DNA of 64,000 bases, from assembly GCF_000718985.1 (NCBI RefSeq), contig NZ_JODL01000007.1:1-64000 (forward strand), read 5' to 3'. Made by a program: the position numbers and the translations under genes. The stretch is from Streptomyces megasporus. GTDB taxonomy: Bacteria > Actinomycetota > Actinomycetes > Streptomycetales > Streptomycetaceae. Shown one piece after another: positions 16,536 to 25,729 of the stretch (positions are counted from its first letter, which is position 1; the number at the start of each line of letters is the position of its first letter). Under the pieces are notes generated by a model that saw only the letters and a program-made list of their open reading frames with translations, made no database searches and was not told where the DNA came from.

Positions 16536-17574
16536 AGTCGGCGTACGCGTCCCTGATCTGGTCGGTGGACAGGTCCAGGTGCTCGATGATCGTGTAGCGC
16601 CCGGGCCGGGTCTGCGGCGCGTACTCCACCACCTTGACGAACTCGTCCTCGCTGAAGCCGATCTCGCCGGGCAGCACGGGCAGGCCGTGCCGGCGCAGCA
16701 CCTGGACCATCAGCTCCGTCTGCTCCTCCGCGCCCCGCAGGTGCATCGCGAAGGCGGCGCCGAGCCCGCACTGCTCGCCGTGCGCGGCGGCGCGCTTGGG
16801 GTAGAGCAGGTCGAAGGCGTGGTTGATCTCGTGGCAGGCGCCCGAGGCGGGGCGGCTGTCGCCGGCCACCGACATGGAGATGCCGGTCAGCACCAGCCCC
16901 TCGGCCAGCACGGTGAGGAACTCGTCGTCGCCGCAGCCGCCCGGGTGGCGCAGCACCGCCTCGCCGGCCTGGCGGGCCATGGCGGCGGCCAGGCCGTCGA
17001 TCTGCTCGCCGGTCACCCGGTGGGACAGCTCCCAGTCGGCGACGGCGGAGATGTTGGAGATCACGTCCCCGACGCCCGAGCGGATGAAGCGGATCGGGGC
17101 CTCGCGGATGACGTCGAGGTCGATGACGATCGCGATCGGGTTCGGCACGCCGTACGAGCCGCGTCCGGCGTCGTTGTCGAGCGTGGCGACCGGGGAGCAC
17201 AGCCCGTCGTGGCTGAGGTTCGTGGCGACGGCGACCAGCGGCAGGCCGACGCGCGCCGCGGCGAACTTGGCGCAGTCGATGATCTTGCCGCCGCCCATGC
17301 CGACGACCGCGTCGTAACGGCCGGACTTGATGCCGTCGGCGAGCTTGATGGCGTCGTCCAGGGTGCCGCCGCCGACCTCGTACCAGTCGGCCCCCGGCAG
17401 GGCGGGGGCGAACCGCTCGCGCAGTGCCGCCCCCGAGCCGCCGCTGATGGCGATCGCGAGCTTGCCGGAGGCCGAGATGCGCTGGTCGACGAGGAGGCCC
17501 GCCAGGCCGTCCAGCGCGCCGGGCCTGATGTCGACGACGACCGGCGACGGAATGAGTCGGGTCAGTACCGGCAC
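16504..17574 (-). CDS. Glycerol-1-phosphate-dehydrogenase-like, iron-containing alcohol dehydrogenase
   Basis: 356 residues. NAD-binding VVGMGGGKIIDCAKFAA, an AVATNLSHDGLCSPVA substrate loop and the three metal ligands are visible: Asp in GVGDVISN, His in CHEINHAFD and His in AAHGEQCGLG. This pattern is that of the EgsA/AraM class, which makes sn-glycerol-1-phosphate or related polyol phosphates. In bacteria such enzymes feed wall polymers or unusual lipids. GTG start 17574 overlaps the nucleotidyltransferase stop by 13 bases. Neighbouring cytidylyl- and phosphatidyl-transferase-type genes suggest a pathway sugar-phosphate, polyol-phosphate, CDP-polyol, membrane lipid. The substrate is inferred. 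Confidence 0.8.
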   Translation of the reverse strand: MPVLTRLIPSPVVVDIRPGALDGLAGLLVDQRISASGKLAIAISGGSGAALRERFAPALPGADWYEVGGGTLDDAIKLADGIKSGRYDAVVGMGGGKIIDCAKFAAARVGLPLVAVATNLSHDGLCSPVATLDNDAGRGSYGVPNPIAIVIDLDVIREAPIRFIRSGVGDVISNISAVADWELSHRVTGEQIDGLAAAMARQAGEAVLRHPGGCGDDEFLTVLAEGLVLTGISMSVAGDSRPASGACHEINHAFDLLYPKRAAAHGEQCGLGAAFAMHLRGAEEQTELMVQVLRRHGLPVLPGEIGFSEDEFVKVVEYAPQTRPGRYTIIEHLDLSTDQIRDAYADYVKAVKAIGG

Positions 17575-18311
17575 GCGATCTCCCGCGCCTTGTTCAGGTC
17601 GTCGTGGTTGTCGATCTCGACCCAGCTCACCTCGCCGATCGGGGCGACGTCGACGGTGAGGCCGCGGTCCACCATCTCCTGGTAGCCGTCCTCGTAGTAC
17701 AACTGCGGGTCGCGCTCGTAGGTGGCCTTCAGGGCGTCGGCCAGGTCGACGGCCGCCTCGCCCTCGATGAGGGTCACGCCGATGTACTCGCCGGTGGCGT
17801 CGGCGGGGTCCATCAGCTTGGTGATCCGCCGCACGCCCTTGCCGGGCTCGGCGACGACCTTCATCTCCTCGTCGGCGAGCTTCTTGACCGTGTCGAGGGC
17901 GAGGATGATCCTGCGGCCCTCCCCGCGGGCGTCCAGCAGCGTCCGCTCCACGGAGACGGGGTGGACGGTGTCGCCGTTGGCGAGGATCACGCCCTCCTTG
18001 ATGACCTCGCGGGCGCACCACAGGGAGTAGGCGTTGTTCCACTCCTCGGCCTTGTCGTTCTCCACCAGGTGGAGGGTGACGCCGTACTTCTTCTCCAGGG
18101 CGGCCTTGCGCTCGTACACGGCCTCCTTGCGGTATCCCACGACCACGGCGACGTCGGTCAGGCCGACCTCGCGGAAGTTGCCGAGGGTGAGGTCGAGCAC
18201 GGTCGTGGTGCCCTCGCCGTCCGGGTCCACCGGCACCAGTGCCTTGGGGAGGGTGTCGGTGTAGGGACGCAGACGCCGTCCGGCGCCGGCGGCCAGCACG
18301 AGGCCGATCAT
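17562..18311 (-). CDS. Sugar/polyol-phosphate nucleotidyltransferase
   Basis: 249 residues. N-terminal LVLAAGAGRRLRPYTDTLPK is the NTP-transferase signature with the catalytic Lys; the conserved acidic centre is at VILANGDTVHP, and SWVEIDNHDDL closes the fold. The length and the WNNAYSLWCAR segment resemble choline/inositol/polyol-phosphate cytidylyltransferases of the LicC type more than hexose-1-phosphate enzymes. It could make the CDP-activated alcohol used by the flanking CDP-alcohol phosphatidyltransferases. ATG 18311 overlaps the preceding stop by 4 bases. Confidence 0.8.
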   Translation of the reverse strand: MIGLVLAAGAGRRLRPYTDTLPKALVPVDPDGEGTTTVLDLTLGNFREVGLTDVAVVVGYRKEAVYERKAALEKKYGVTLHLVENDKAEEWNNAYSLWCAREVIKEGVILANGDTVHPVSVERTLLDARGEGRRIILALDTVKKLADEEMKVVAEPGKGVRRITKLMDPADATGEYIGVTLIEGEAAVDLADALKATYERDPQLYYEDGYQEMVDRGLTVDVAPIGEVSWVEIDNHDDLNKAREIACRY

Positions 18312-20200
18312 GCGGGTTCTCCTGTTTCGTCGTGTACGGCGGGTGCTTGCGAGGACACCCAGAAACGGACGCTCTCGGCGAGCACCGTGAGCGCCAGGGC
18401 CCCGGCCAGGACCGTGAGCGCGATCGTGAAGCCCTGGCTCCCGGCCCAGAGGGCGGCGGCGGTCGTGACCACCAGGACGCGTCCCTCGTGTCCGCCGATC
18501 GCCCGCACCAACCAGTGCGGAGGGGCTCCGGTGCCACCGCGGATGCGGTACACCGTGTCGTAGTGATGGTAGGCGACCGCCGCGACCAGCCCGAACGCGG
18601 CGGGCAGGGCCCCGTTCGTCTCCGATCGGGCGGCCAGCACCAGGATCGTGGTGTACTCCGCCGCGCGGAAGAGGGGCGGCACCAGCCAGTCCAGCGCGCC
18701 CCCCAGGGGGCGGGCGACGGCTGCCGAGGCCAGGACGGCGTACACCGCCGCGCCCACGATCGGCCACGGGCTTCCCACGGGCGTCCACAGCGCGCAGGCC
18801 ACCGGAACGGCCGAGCCCACCAGGGCGAGGGCCGGCGCGGCGAACGGGGGCCGTCGCACGCCCCGGAACACGACGGACAGGCCCTCGGCGAGGGCACCGG
18901 AGTCGGCCAGCTCGGCCAGGGCCCGGGTGGCCCGGTCGGTGCGCCTCCCCTTGCGGGCGAGCGAGCGCAGCACCCGTCCGGCGGTGGTGTAGCAGGCGGC
19001 GAACGCGCAGCCGATCAGCAGCACGACGAAGGTGGTGCGGGGGGTGGTGAGCGCGGTGAGGACGGCGATGAGCGCCCAGCGCTCGCCGATGGGCAGCACG
19101 ATCATGCGGCGGGCCCAGACCGTCCAACCGACGCGGTCGAGCCGTCCGGAGAGGGCGGCGGTGGGGCCGGCGTTGCCGGTCGCCCCGTCCTCGTGCCGGT
19201 CGGCCTCGTTGAAGGAGAAGTCCACCACGTGGCGGCAGGTCTGGAGCACCATCGCGCCCAGGGCCAGGGCCCACACGTCGTCGCCGCCGCGGGCCGCGCC
19301 GAGCGCCAGGCCCGCGTAGTAGGCGTACTCCTTGACGCGGTCGAAGGTGGCGTCCAGCCAGGCGCCGAGCGTGGAGTACTTCAGCGAGTAGCGGGCGAGC
19401 TGCCCGTCGGCGCAGTCCAGCACGAACGAGGCGATCAGCAGCACCCCGGCGGCCACGAAGCCGCCTCGGGTGCCGGTGGCGGCGCAGGCCGCGGCGATCA
19501 GCGCGGTGAGCAGCGAGGCGGTCGTCACCTGGTTGGGGGTGAGTCCGCGCCGGGCGCACCAGCGGGCGACGTAACGGGAGTAGGGGCTGATGAAGAAGGT
19601 GGTGAAGAAACCGTCACGGGACTTCACGGCCGAGCGCAGCCGCACGTTCTCCTCGTCCACGGCCGCCACGGCCCGCCGGGCCTCCTCCCGTGCCGCCTCG
19701 TCGGCGGGCACGCCGGCGACGAGCACCCCCAGCTCGGGCCGGTGGACGGCGGGGGCGTCCGCGTCCCGCTCCAGGGCGGCGGCCACCCGGTCGGGCAGGG
19801 TGGCGGGTTCCGGGACCGCCGGCGCGGCGACGTCGGCTGTGGCGGTGTCGGCGGCGGCGCCTCGTTCGGCGGTGACCGGCGCGTTCTCCCGCGGCGCGGC
19901 GGCCACCGCGGTCGCCACGGCCCGGGCCAGGGCGGCGCGGGCCTCGGGGCGGGCCGTGAGGGCGCCCGGCACGGCGGCGGCGGGGAAGCGGGGGTCGGTC
20001 AGGGCCAGCCGCAGGCTGTGCCGGTGGCCGACGAAGCGGGGGTCGACGAGGGCGACGCGTTCACCCGCCGGGACGGCGGCCAGCTCCGCCTCCACCCCGG
20101 CGGCGTCGGACGCCACCCGCACGTCGAAGCCCAGCGACCGCAGATCGCCCTCCAGGGGCGCCCCCGCGACCGGTGGACCGGTGAGAATGGCGGTCGACAA
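18308..20200 (-). CDS. Large CDP-alcohol phosphatidyltransferase with C-terminal DUF5941-like region
   Basis: 630 residues. The first 170 are a soluble alpha/beta-like region. Residues about 200-420 are the CDP-alcohol phosphatidyltransferase domain with a complete signature (DCADGQLARY, then G and the closing DATFD, all four Asp present) and several transmembrane helices. The C-terminal 190 residues form another membrane region of the DUF5941 type. A GTG at 20212 overlaps the Shine-Dalgarno AAGGAG, so the TTG at 20200, which gives the MSTAILTG start I recall for related proteins, is preferred; the 11-base spacing leaves some doubt. First gene of an operon running to the glycosyltransferase. 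The alcohol is unknown. Confidence 0.8.
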   Translation of the reverse strand: MSTAILTGPPVAGAPLEGDLRSLGFDVRVASDAAGVEAELAAVPAGERVALVDPRFVGHRHSLRLALTDPRFPAAAVPGALTARPEARAALARAVATAVAAAPRENAPVTAERGAAADTATADVAAPAVPEPATLPDRVAAALERDADAPAVHRPELGVLVAGVPADEAAREEARRAVAAVDEENVRLRSAVKSRDGFFTTFFISPYSRYVARWCARRGLTPNQVTTASLLTALIAAACAATGTRGGFVAAGVLLIASFVLDCADGQLARYSLKYSTLGAWLDATFDRVKEYAYYAGLALGAARGGDDVWALALGAMVLQTCRHVVDFSFNEADRHEDGATGNAGPTAALSGRLDRVGWTVWARRMIVLPIGERWALIAVLTALTTPRTTFVVLLIGCAFAACYTTAGRVLRSLARKGRRTDRATRALAELADSGALAEGLSVVFRGVRRPPFAAPALALVGSAVPVACALWTPVGSPWPIVGAAVYAVLASAAVARPLGGALDWLVPPLFRAAEYTTILVLAARSETNGALPAAFGLVAAVAYHHYDTVYRIRGGTGAPPHWLVRAIGGHEGRVLVVTTAAALWAGSQGFTIALTVLAGALALTVLAESVRFWVSSQAPAVHDETGEPA

Positions 20201-20469
20201 GAACGAACTCACTCCTTGGAAGCCGTGCTGTCCGCGGCGCGGTCCGTACGGGCGGCATCCGGGCAGCGGTCACCGTGCGCCATCGCCCGTTCGGGGCGGG
20301 CGGCACGTGGCCAGAGGTTATCGGATCGGCGGAAGCGGCAGTTCACCGCGGATTCACCGGAGAGGGGTTGCACCGCCGTCGCACCCGTCGCGCCCGTCGC
20401 ACAGCATCGTCGATCGCGGCGGCCCGCACAAGAACCGGGGCCGTCCACGGCAGTGGCTAGGCTGCGGGC

Positions 20470-21450
20470 ATGACATGGCTGGTCACAGGTGGAGCGGGAT
20501 ACATCGGCGCGCACGTGGTGTGGGCCCTGACCGGGGCCGGAGAGCGGGTCGTCGTGCTGGACGACCTCTCCGGCGGCGTGCCGGAGCGGCTCCCGTCCGA
20601 CGTGCCGTTGGTGCGGGGCACGGTGCGCGACCGTGCCGTGCTCGACCGCGTGATCGTCGATCACGGTGTCGCCGGTGTGGTCCACCTGGCGGCGAAGAAG
20701 CAGGTCGGCGAGTCCATGGAGCGGCCGCTGGAGTACTACCGGGAGAACGTGCACGGTCTGACGGTGCTGCTGGAGGCGGTGGTCGCGGCGGGAGTGCGGC
20801 GCTTCCTCTTCTCCTCCTCCGCCGCCGTCTACGGTGTGCCGGAGGAGGACCCGGTCACGGAGGACACCCCGTGCCGCCCGATCAACCCCTATGGCGAGAC
20901 CAAGCTCGCGGGCGAGTGGCTGGTGCGCTCCGCCGGGCGGGCGCACGGACTGTCCACCGCGTGCCTGCGCTACTTCAACGTGGCGGGGGCGGCCCGGCCG
21001 GAGCTGGCCGACACAGGTGTGTCCAATGTCATCCCGATGTTCTTCGACGCCCTCACCCGCGGCGAGCCCCCGCGGATCTTCGGTGACGACTACCCCACGC
21101 CCGACGGCACCTGCGTCCGCGACTACATCCACGTGGCGGACCTGGCCGACGCCCATCTGGCCGTCGCCCGCCGATTGACGGAGCTCCCGGCCGGCGAGGA
21201 CCTGACCGTGAACGTCGGGACCGGTCGGGGCGTGTCCGTGCGGGAGCTGGCCGATCTGGTCGCCGAGGTCACCGGCATCCACGAGCCCGCGCCGCTGGTC
21301 GTCGCCCGCCGTCCGGGCGATCCGGCCGGGGTGGTGGCCTCGGCCGAGCGGATCGGCGCGGAGCTGGGCTGGTCTCCCCGGCACGGGGTACGTCGAATGG
21401 TGGCCTCGGCATGGGAGGGCTGGCGCCTGCGTCGCCCCGAGGCCCGCTGA
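20470..21450 (+). CDS. galE: UDP-glucose 4-epimerase-like NAD-dependent epimerase
   Basis: 326 residues of extended-SDR type. Cofactor motif VTGGAGYIGAHVV (residues 5-17), catalytic SSSAAVYG with the YGETK Tyr-Lys pair (YxxxK at about 139-143), LRYFNVAGA, and DYIHVADLADAHL are all present. GalE interconverts UDP-glucose and UDP-galactose for envelope glycans. A -10-like TAGGCT (20458-20463) lies 6 bases before the ATG and there is no Shine-Dalgarno, so translation may be leaderless. Divergent from the CDP-alcohol transferase operon, consistent with a shared envelope role. Substrate specificity within the family is not certain. Confidence 0.85.
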   Translation: MTWLVTGGAGYIGAHVVWALTGAGERVVVLDDLSGGVPERLPSDVPLVRGTVRDRAVLDRVIVDHGVAGVVHLAAKKQVGESMERPLEYYRENVHGLTVLLEAVVAAGVRRFLFSSSAAVYGVPEEDPVTEDTPCRPINPYGETKLAGEWLVRSAGRAHGLSTACLRYFNVAGAARPELADTGVSNVIPMFFDALTRGEPPRIFGDDYPTPDGTCVRDYIHVADLADAHLAVARRLTELPAGEDLTVNVGTGRGVSVRELADLVAEVTGIHEPAPLVVARRPGDPAGVVASAERIGAELGWSPRHGVRRMVASAWEGWRLRRPEAR

Positions 21451-21577
21451 GACCGGCCGAGAAGACGCAGGTCACAGGGGATGACAACGGTGTTCAGTGC
21501 CGCGTTGCCCCATACCCCCCTCCCGTAGTTCACTGAGATCGTCCGCCGATCGACCACGACTGACGGAGGCATCGACC

Positions 21578-22513
21578 ATGGGCGCAGGGCACAACCACGG
21601 CGGACCGCCTCCCGGCGGTCCGGGCACGGCGGCGGCCGCGTACCGGGGACGGCTGCGTGCCGCCCTGGTCATCGCGATCGTGCTGTTGCTCGCCGAGTCC
21701 GTGGGCGCCGCCCTGACCGGTTCGCTGGCGCTGTTGGCGGACGCCGGTCACGTGGCGACCGACGTGGTGGGGGTCGGGATGGCGCTGCTGGCGATCCACG
21801 TCGCCAACCGGCCCGGCAGCGAGCGCCGCACCTTCGGCTTCGCCCGGGTCGAGATCCTCGCCGCGCTGCTCAACTGCGTGCTGCTGCTCGGGGTGGGCGG
21901 CTACATCCTGGTGGAGGCCCTGGACCGGCTGCGTCATCCGCAGGAGGTCCCCGGCGGGCTGACGGTCCTGTTCGGTGTGGTCGGTCTGGCCCTCAACGGC
22001 CTGTCCATGCTGCTGCTGATGAAGGGGCAGCGGGAGAGCCTGAACGTGCGCGGCGCCTTCCTGGAGGTGGCGGCGGACGCCCTGGGCTCCCTCGCCGTGA
22101 TCATCGCCGCGCTGGTGATCGTGGTGACCGGCTGGGAGGGGGCCGACGCCATCGCCTCGCTGCTGATCGCGGTGCTGATCGTGCCGCGCACGGTGAAGCT
22201 GGCGCGCGAGGCGATCGACGTCCTGTTGGAGGCCGCGCCCCGGCACGTGGACATGGCCCGGGTGCGGGAGCACATCCTGGACGTGCCGGGCGTGGAGGAC
22301 GTCCACGACCTGCACGTGTGGACGATCACCTCCGGCATGCCGGTGCTCTCCGCGCACGTGGTGGTCGACCGGGAGGAGCTGGAGTCGGCCGGCCACGACA
22401 GGATCCTGCACGACCTCCGGAACTGTCTGGACCGGCACTTCGACGTCGAGCACTGCACCTTCCAGCTCGAACCCCGCGGTCACGCGGCGTACGAGAGCGG
22501 GTTGTGCCACTGA
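21578..22513 (+). CDS. Cation diffusion facilitator (CzcD/ZitB type)
   Basis: 311 residues, six transmembrane helices. An N-terminal HNHGG segment gives a short His cluster. Metal-site motifs are in helix 2 (ALLADAGHVATDVVGVG, an HxxxD pair) and helix 5 (EVAADALGSLAVI). The C-terminal cytoplasmic domain (about 210-311) has VHDLHVWTITSG and ends in a possible metal-binding HFDVEHCTFQLE. Members export Zn, Co or Cd in exchange for protons. ATG 21578 is preceded by GGAGG; the longer frame upstream is not coding-like. Confidence 0.88.
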   Translation: MGAGHNHGGPPPGGPGTAAAAYRGRLRAALVIAIVLLLAESVGAALTGSLALLADAGHVATDVVGVGMALLAIHVANRPGSERRTFGFARVEILAALLNCVLLLGVGGYILVEALDRLRHPQEVPGGLTVLFGVVGLALNGLSMLLLMKGQRESLNVRGAFLEVAADALGSLAVIIAALVIVVTGWEGADAIASLLIAVLIVPRTVKLAREAIDVLLEAAPRHVDMARVREHILDVPGVEDVHDLHVWTITSGMPVLSAHVVVDREELESAGHDRILHDLRNCLDRHFDVEHCTFQLEPRGHAAYESGLCH

Positions 22514-22641
22514 GGAGGTCGGCCGGTCCCCGCTCCGGCCCCGGCCGGCGCGCGACGTCCGGCGGTGTGGGGCACACTGGGACGGAAAAAGTCGGAACAT
22601 CGGAGGGGTTCCGTTCCGACACATTCTGACGAAGGGCGGAC

Positions 22642-23202
22642 ATGACGAACGGCACGGCGGACCCGATCATGCTCGAACTGGTCGACGAGAACGGCGCGAC
22701 CGTCGGGACCGCGGAGAAGCTGTCCGCCCATCAGGCCCCGGGCCGCCTGCACCGGGCCTTCTCCGTCTTCCTCTTCGACGACATGGGCCGGTTGCTGCTC
22801 CAGCGCCGGGCGCTGGGGAAGTACCACTCCCCCGGCGTGTGGTCCAACACCTGCTGCGGCCACCCCTACCCCGGTGAGACGCCCTTCGCCGCCGCCGCGC
22901 GCCGGGTGGGCGAGGAGTTGGGCGTGGCGCCCTGGCTGATGCGGGAGGCGGGCACGGTGCGCTACAACCACCCGGACCCGGTCTCCGGCCTGGTCGAGCA
23001 GGAGTACAACCACCTCTTCGCGGGGCTGGTGCGGGACACCCCGCGCCCGGACCCGGAGGAGATCGCCGAGACGGCGTTCGTGACGCCCGAGGAGCTGACC
23101 AAGCGGCACGAGGAGGAGCCGTTCTCGGCCTGGTTCACGACGGTGCTGGACGCGGCGCGCGCGGGCATCCGCGAGGTGGCCGGGGTCTCAGCCGGCTGGT
23201 GA
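22642..23202 (+). CDS. idi: Isopentenyl-diphosphate delta-isomerase, type I
   Basis: 186 residues. Nudix-fold type I IDI: HRAFSVFLFDDMGRLLLQRR (about 32-51), catalytic Cys in WSNTCCGHPYPGE, and the metal and catalytic acids in EQEYNHLFAGL. It interconverts IPP and DMAPP, supplying the allylic primer for the polyprenyl synthase and squalene cassette at 8-12.5 kb. ATG 22642 follows GAAGGGCGG. The C-terminus overlaps the convergent ATPase gene by 15 bases. Confidence 0.92.
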   Translation: MTNGTADPIMLELVDENGATVGTAEKLSAHQAPGRLHRAFSVFLFDDMGRLLLQRRALGKYHSPGVWSNTCCGHPYPGETPFAAAARRVGEELGVAPWLMREAGTVRYNHPDPVSGLVEQEYNHLFAGLVRDTPRPDPEEIAETAFVTPEELTKRHEEEPFSAWFTTVLDAARAGIREVAGVSAGW

Positions 23203-23706
23203 CGTCGGCCACAGGGGCAGGACGGCCCGGACCACCTTGCCGCCGGACGCGGTCTGCAGGACCTCGCAGCTCCCGCCCGCCTCGGCGACGATGGCCGTGA
23301 CCAGGAGCAGGCCGCGTCCCCCGGTGTGCTCCCGGTCCGGGTCGGCGGCCAGTGCCGAGGGCCGGTAGGGGTGGCCGTCCTCGACCCCGATCCACACCCG
23401 GTCCGCGCCGACGACGACCTCCACCCCGATCTCCGTCGAGAGCAGGGCGGCGTGCCGCACGGCGTTGGTGACCAGTTCCGAGAGGATCAGCAGCAGGCTG
23501 TGGAGCAGTTCCTCGGAGAGGGGGACGCCTCCGCGTCTCAGGAGGTCGCGCACGGTGTGGCGTGCCCGGGGCACCGAGGAGTCCCGCACCGGGGCTGTGA
23601 ACCGCCACGTGCCCTCGTACGGTCGTGGCCTCACCGCCGGTCCGTCCGGGGCCGCCGTCGGCGCCCGCCCGCTCGGCTCGGGGAAGGTGTCCCCACGGAT
23701 CTCCAT
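23188..23706 (-). CDS. RsbW-like ATP-binding regulatory protein
   Basis: 172 residues. A HATPase_c_2 domain occupies about 35-165: N-box LVTNAVRHA, a degenerate G1 box (WIGVEDGHPYRP) and GGRGLLLVTAIVAEAG. Such single-domain GHKL kinases are numerous in Streptomyces and usually act as anti-sigma factors or by binding anti-anti-sigma partners. The first 30 residues are Pro-rich and probably disordered. No sigma factor or anti-sigma antagonist is encoded next to it, so its partner cannot be inferred. Confidence 0.8.
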   Translation of the reverse strand: MEIRGDTFPEPSGRAPTAAPDGPAVRPRPYEGTWRFTAPVRDSSVPRARHTVRDLLRRGGVPLSEELLHSLLLILSELVTNAVRHAALLSTEIGVEVVVGADRVWIGVEDGHPYRPSALAADPDREHTGGRGLLLVTAIVAEAGGSCEVLQTASGGKVVRAVLPLWPTSPAG

Positions 23707-23990
23707 CTGCCCGCACCCCGCTTCCGGCTCGTCCGCCGCGTGTCCTCCGGCCCGGACCGGGCCGGTCGCTCCGTCGAGTGTTGGGCGGTGGGACGGACCG
23801 TCCGGCGGGGTGACTGCAAGTCGGCACTTATCGATGGCAATTGACAGAAGACTTACGCGCCGTTCGCACCGGTGACCGACCCTGCGCGATCGTTTCTGCG
23901 GCCCCGGGGAGGCCCGTCCCTCGGCTTCCCCCGGAGCCTCCGGTGTCCCCCGAAGTCCCCCGGTGTGCCCCCGGTCGTTACGATCCGAGC

Positions 23991-24770
23991 ATGTCCCAGC
24001 GCACCGAGCCGGCCGTGCTCGCCACCGTCGAGGACGGTGTCGCCACCCTCACCATCCGCAATCCGAGCAAACGGAACGCGATGACACCGGAGATGTGGCG
24101 CCGGGTGCCCACCCTGCTGGAGCGGCTCGCGGCCGATCCCGAGGTGGGGGTCCTCGTCCTCACCGGCGAGGGGGACACCTTCTGCGCGGGCGCCGACATC
24201 GGCTCGCTGCGGGCCCGCGACGAGGACTCCCGGGGCCTGGCGGTGGCCGCCGAGGAGGCCCTGGCGGCCTTCCCCCGCCCCACTCTGGCGGCCGTGCGCG
24301 GCCACTGTGTGGGAGGCGGCTGTCAGCTCGCCGTCGCCTGCGACCTGCGGTTCGCCGCCGAGGGAGCCCTCTTCGGGATCACCCCGGCGAGGCTCGGCAT
24401 CGTCTACGCGGCCTCCAGCACCCGACGGTTGGCGTCCCTGGTCGGTCCGGCCACCGCCAAGTACCTGTTGTTCTCCGGCGAGCTGATCGACACCGAGCGC
24501 GCCCTGCGCACCGGCCTGGTCGACGAGGTGCACCCGGCCGGGGAACTCGACGGACGGGTGGCGGAGTTCGCGCGTCTGCTGCTCTCGCGCTCGCGGCTCA
24601 CCCAGGCCGCGGCCAAGGAGTTCGCCGCCGGCGCGGACGTCCCGCCGGACCCGGAGCGGATCGCGTACTGGGACCGCGTGGCGCGGGAGAGCGACGAGGC
24701 CGCCGAGGGGGTCTCCGCCTTCCTGGAACGGCGTCCCCCGGTCTTCACCTGGCCCCTTACCGGCGAGTAG
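23991..24770 (+). CDS. Enoyl-CoA hydratase/isomerase family protein
   Basis: 259 residues of the crotonase fold. NPSKRNAMT near residue 24, the oxyanion-hole segments FCAGADIGSL (about 63-72) and GHCVGGGCQLAVACDLRFA, and TPARLGIVY are typical. In true hydratases two Glu residues act; here the first lies in the ACDLRFA region and the second position reads GIVYAAS, so a role other than simple hydration is possible. A TACGAT hexamer ends 7 bases before ATG 23991 and no Shine-Dalgarno is seen, suggesting a leaderless message. The next gene starts 10 bases downstream. Confidence 0.82.
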   Translation: MSQRTEPAVLATVEDGVATLTIRNPSKRNAMTPEMWRRVPTLLERLAADPEVGVLVLTGEGDTFCAGADIGSLRARDEDSRGLAVAAEEALAAFPRPTLAAVRGHCVGGGCQLAVACDLRFAAEGALFGITPARLGIVYAASSTRRLASLVGPATAKYLLFSGELIDTERALRTGLVDEVHPAGELDGRVAEFARLLLSRSRLTQAAAKEFAAGADVPPDPERIAYWDRVARESDEAAEGVSAFLERRPPVFTWPLTGE

Positions 24771-24780
24771 CGTGCCGGGC

Positions 24781-25644
24781 ATGACCTCGCTTCCCACACG
24801 TGCCGGACGGCGCTGCCACAACGTCCTCAATCCCCTGCACTCGGCCCTGTACTTCGCCCCCGACCTGCCTCGGGAGCTCGCCCCCTACGGCATCGAGGAC
24901 CCCTCCGCGGTCTACTTCGCCGCCCGCGCCGCGGCGCTCGGCCGGGTCGGCCCGGGGGTCGTCACCGCCACCTTCCACAACTTCCACCACGACCTCGTCG
25001 CCCGCCACCTGCCGGGCGTGTGGGAGCTGGCCTCCCCCGAGACCGTGCTCGCCGCGCGGCTGCGGGCCGTCGACTCCATGCTGCGGCGGCTGCTGGGCGA
25101 GGAGGCGGTGGCCTCGAAGGAGATGGCCGAGGCCGCCGAGTTGGCGCTGCGCGCCGCGGAGGGGTGCGTCCGCCCCGGCCGTCCGCTGTACGCCGCGCAC
25201 GCCGACCTCCCCGTGCCCGAGGCCCCGCACCTGGCCCTGTGGCACGCGGCCACGCTGCTGCGCGAACACCGCGGCGACGCCCACGTGGCCCTCCTCCAGC
25301 GCGCCGGGCTGGACCCGCTGGAGGCGCTGGTCAGCCACACCGCCAGTGGCCGGGGCATGTCCCCGACGTGGGTGCTCGCCACCCGCGGCTACCGCCGGCG
25401 GGACTGGGAGGAGGCCCAGGAGCGGCTGCGCGGGCGCGGACTGCTCGATGCCGAGGGCGAGTTGACCGAGGCCGGGGTGGCCCTGCGCAAGGAGCTGGAG
25501 GAGGAGACCGACCGGCTCGACCGCCCCCCGTACGAGCACCTGGGCGCGGCGGGCACCCTGCGGCTGACCGAGCTGTGCGGCGCCTTCACCACCGCCGCGC
25601 TCGGCGCGGGCGCCTTCCCCGACGGTCTGTTCGGCAAGGACTGA
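24781..25644 (+). CDS. SCO6745-family protein (winged-helix-like)
   Basis: 287 residues matching, from memory, the actinomycete family named after SCO6745. It begins with a conserved RRCHNVLNPLHSALYF, contains a HTASGRGMSPTWVLATRGY segment in the middle, and ends with a winged-helix-like region (RRDWEEAQERLRGRGLLD, EGELTEAGVALRKELEEETD). The latter resembles MarR-type DNA-binding wings, so a regulatory or binding role is possible. Its position two genes from idi matches S. coelicolor. TAGCGT lies 7 bases before the ATG with no Shine-Dalgarno. Function is not established. Confidence 0.75.
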   Translation: MTSLPTRAGRRCHNVLNPLHSALYFAPDLPRELAPYGIEDPSAVYFAARAAALGRVGPGVVTATFHNFHHDLVARHLPGVWELASPETVLAARLRAVDSMLRRLLGEEAVASKEMAEAAELALRAAEGCVRPGRPLYAAHADLPVPEAPHLALWHAATLLREHRGDAHVALLQRAGLDPLEALVSHTASGRGMSPTWVLATRGYRRRDWEEAQERLRGRGLLDAEGELTEAGVALRKELEEETDRLDRPPYEHLGAAGTLRLTELCGAFTTAALGAGAFPDGLFGKD

Positions 25645-25729
25645 GCGGCCCGGGGCGGGTATCGGGCGGGCCGGAATCGAAACGAACCGGGTTGGTTTGT
25701 CCGGGTCGTCGGCGGTCATCCGTTATGAC

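Noticed and set aside
18308..20473. Long plus-strand frame of 744 codons opposite the DUF5941-like gene
   Set aside because: Gly/Arg/His-rich shadow with no domain; the minus strand shows clear membrane helices and the CDP-alcohol motif.
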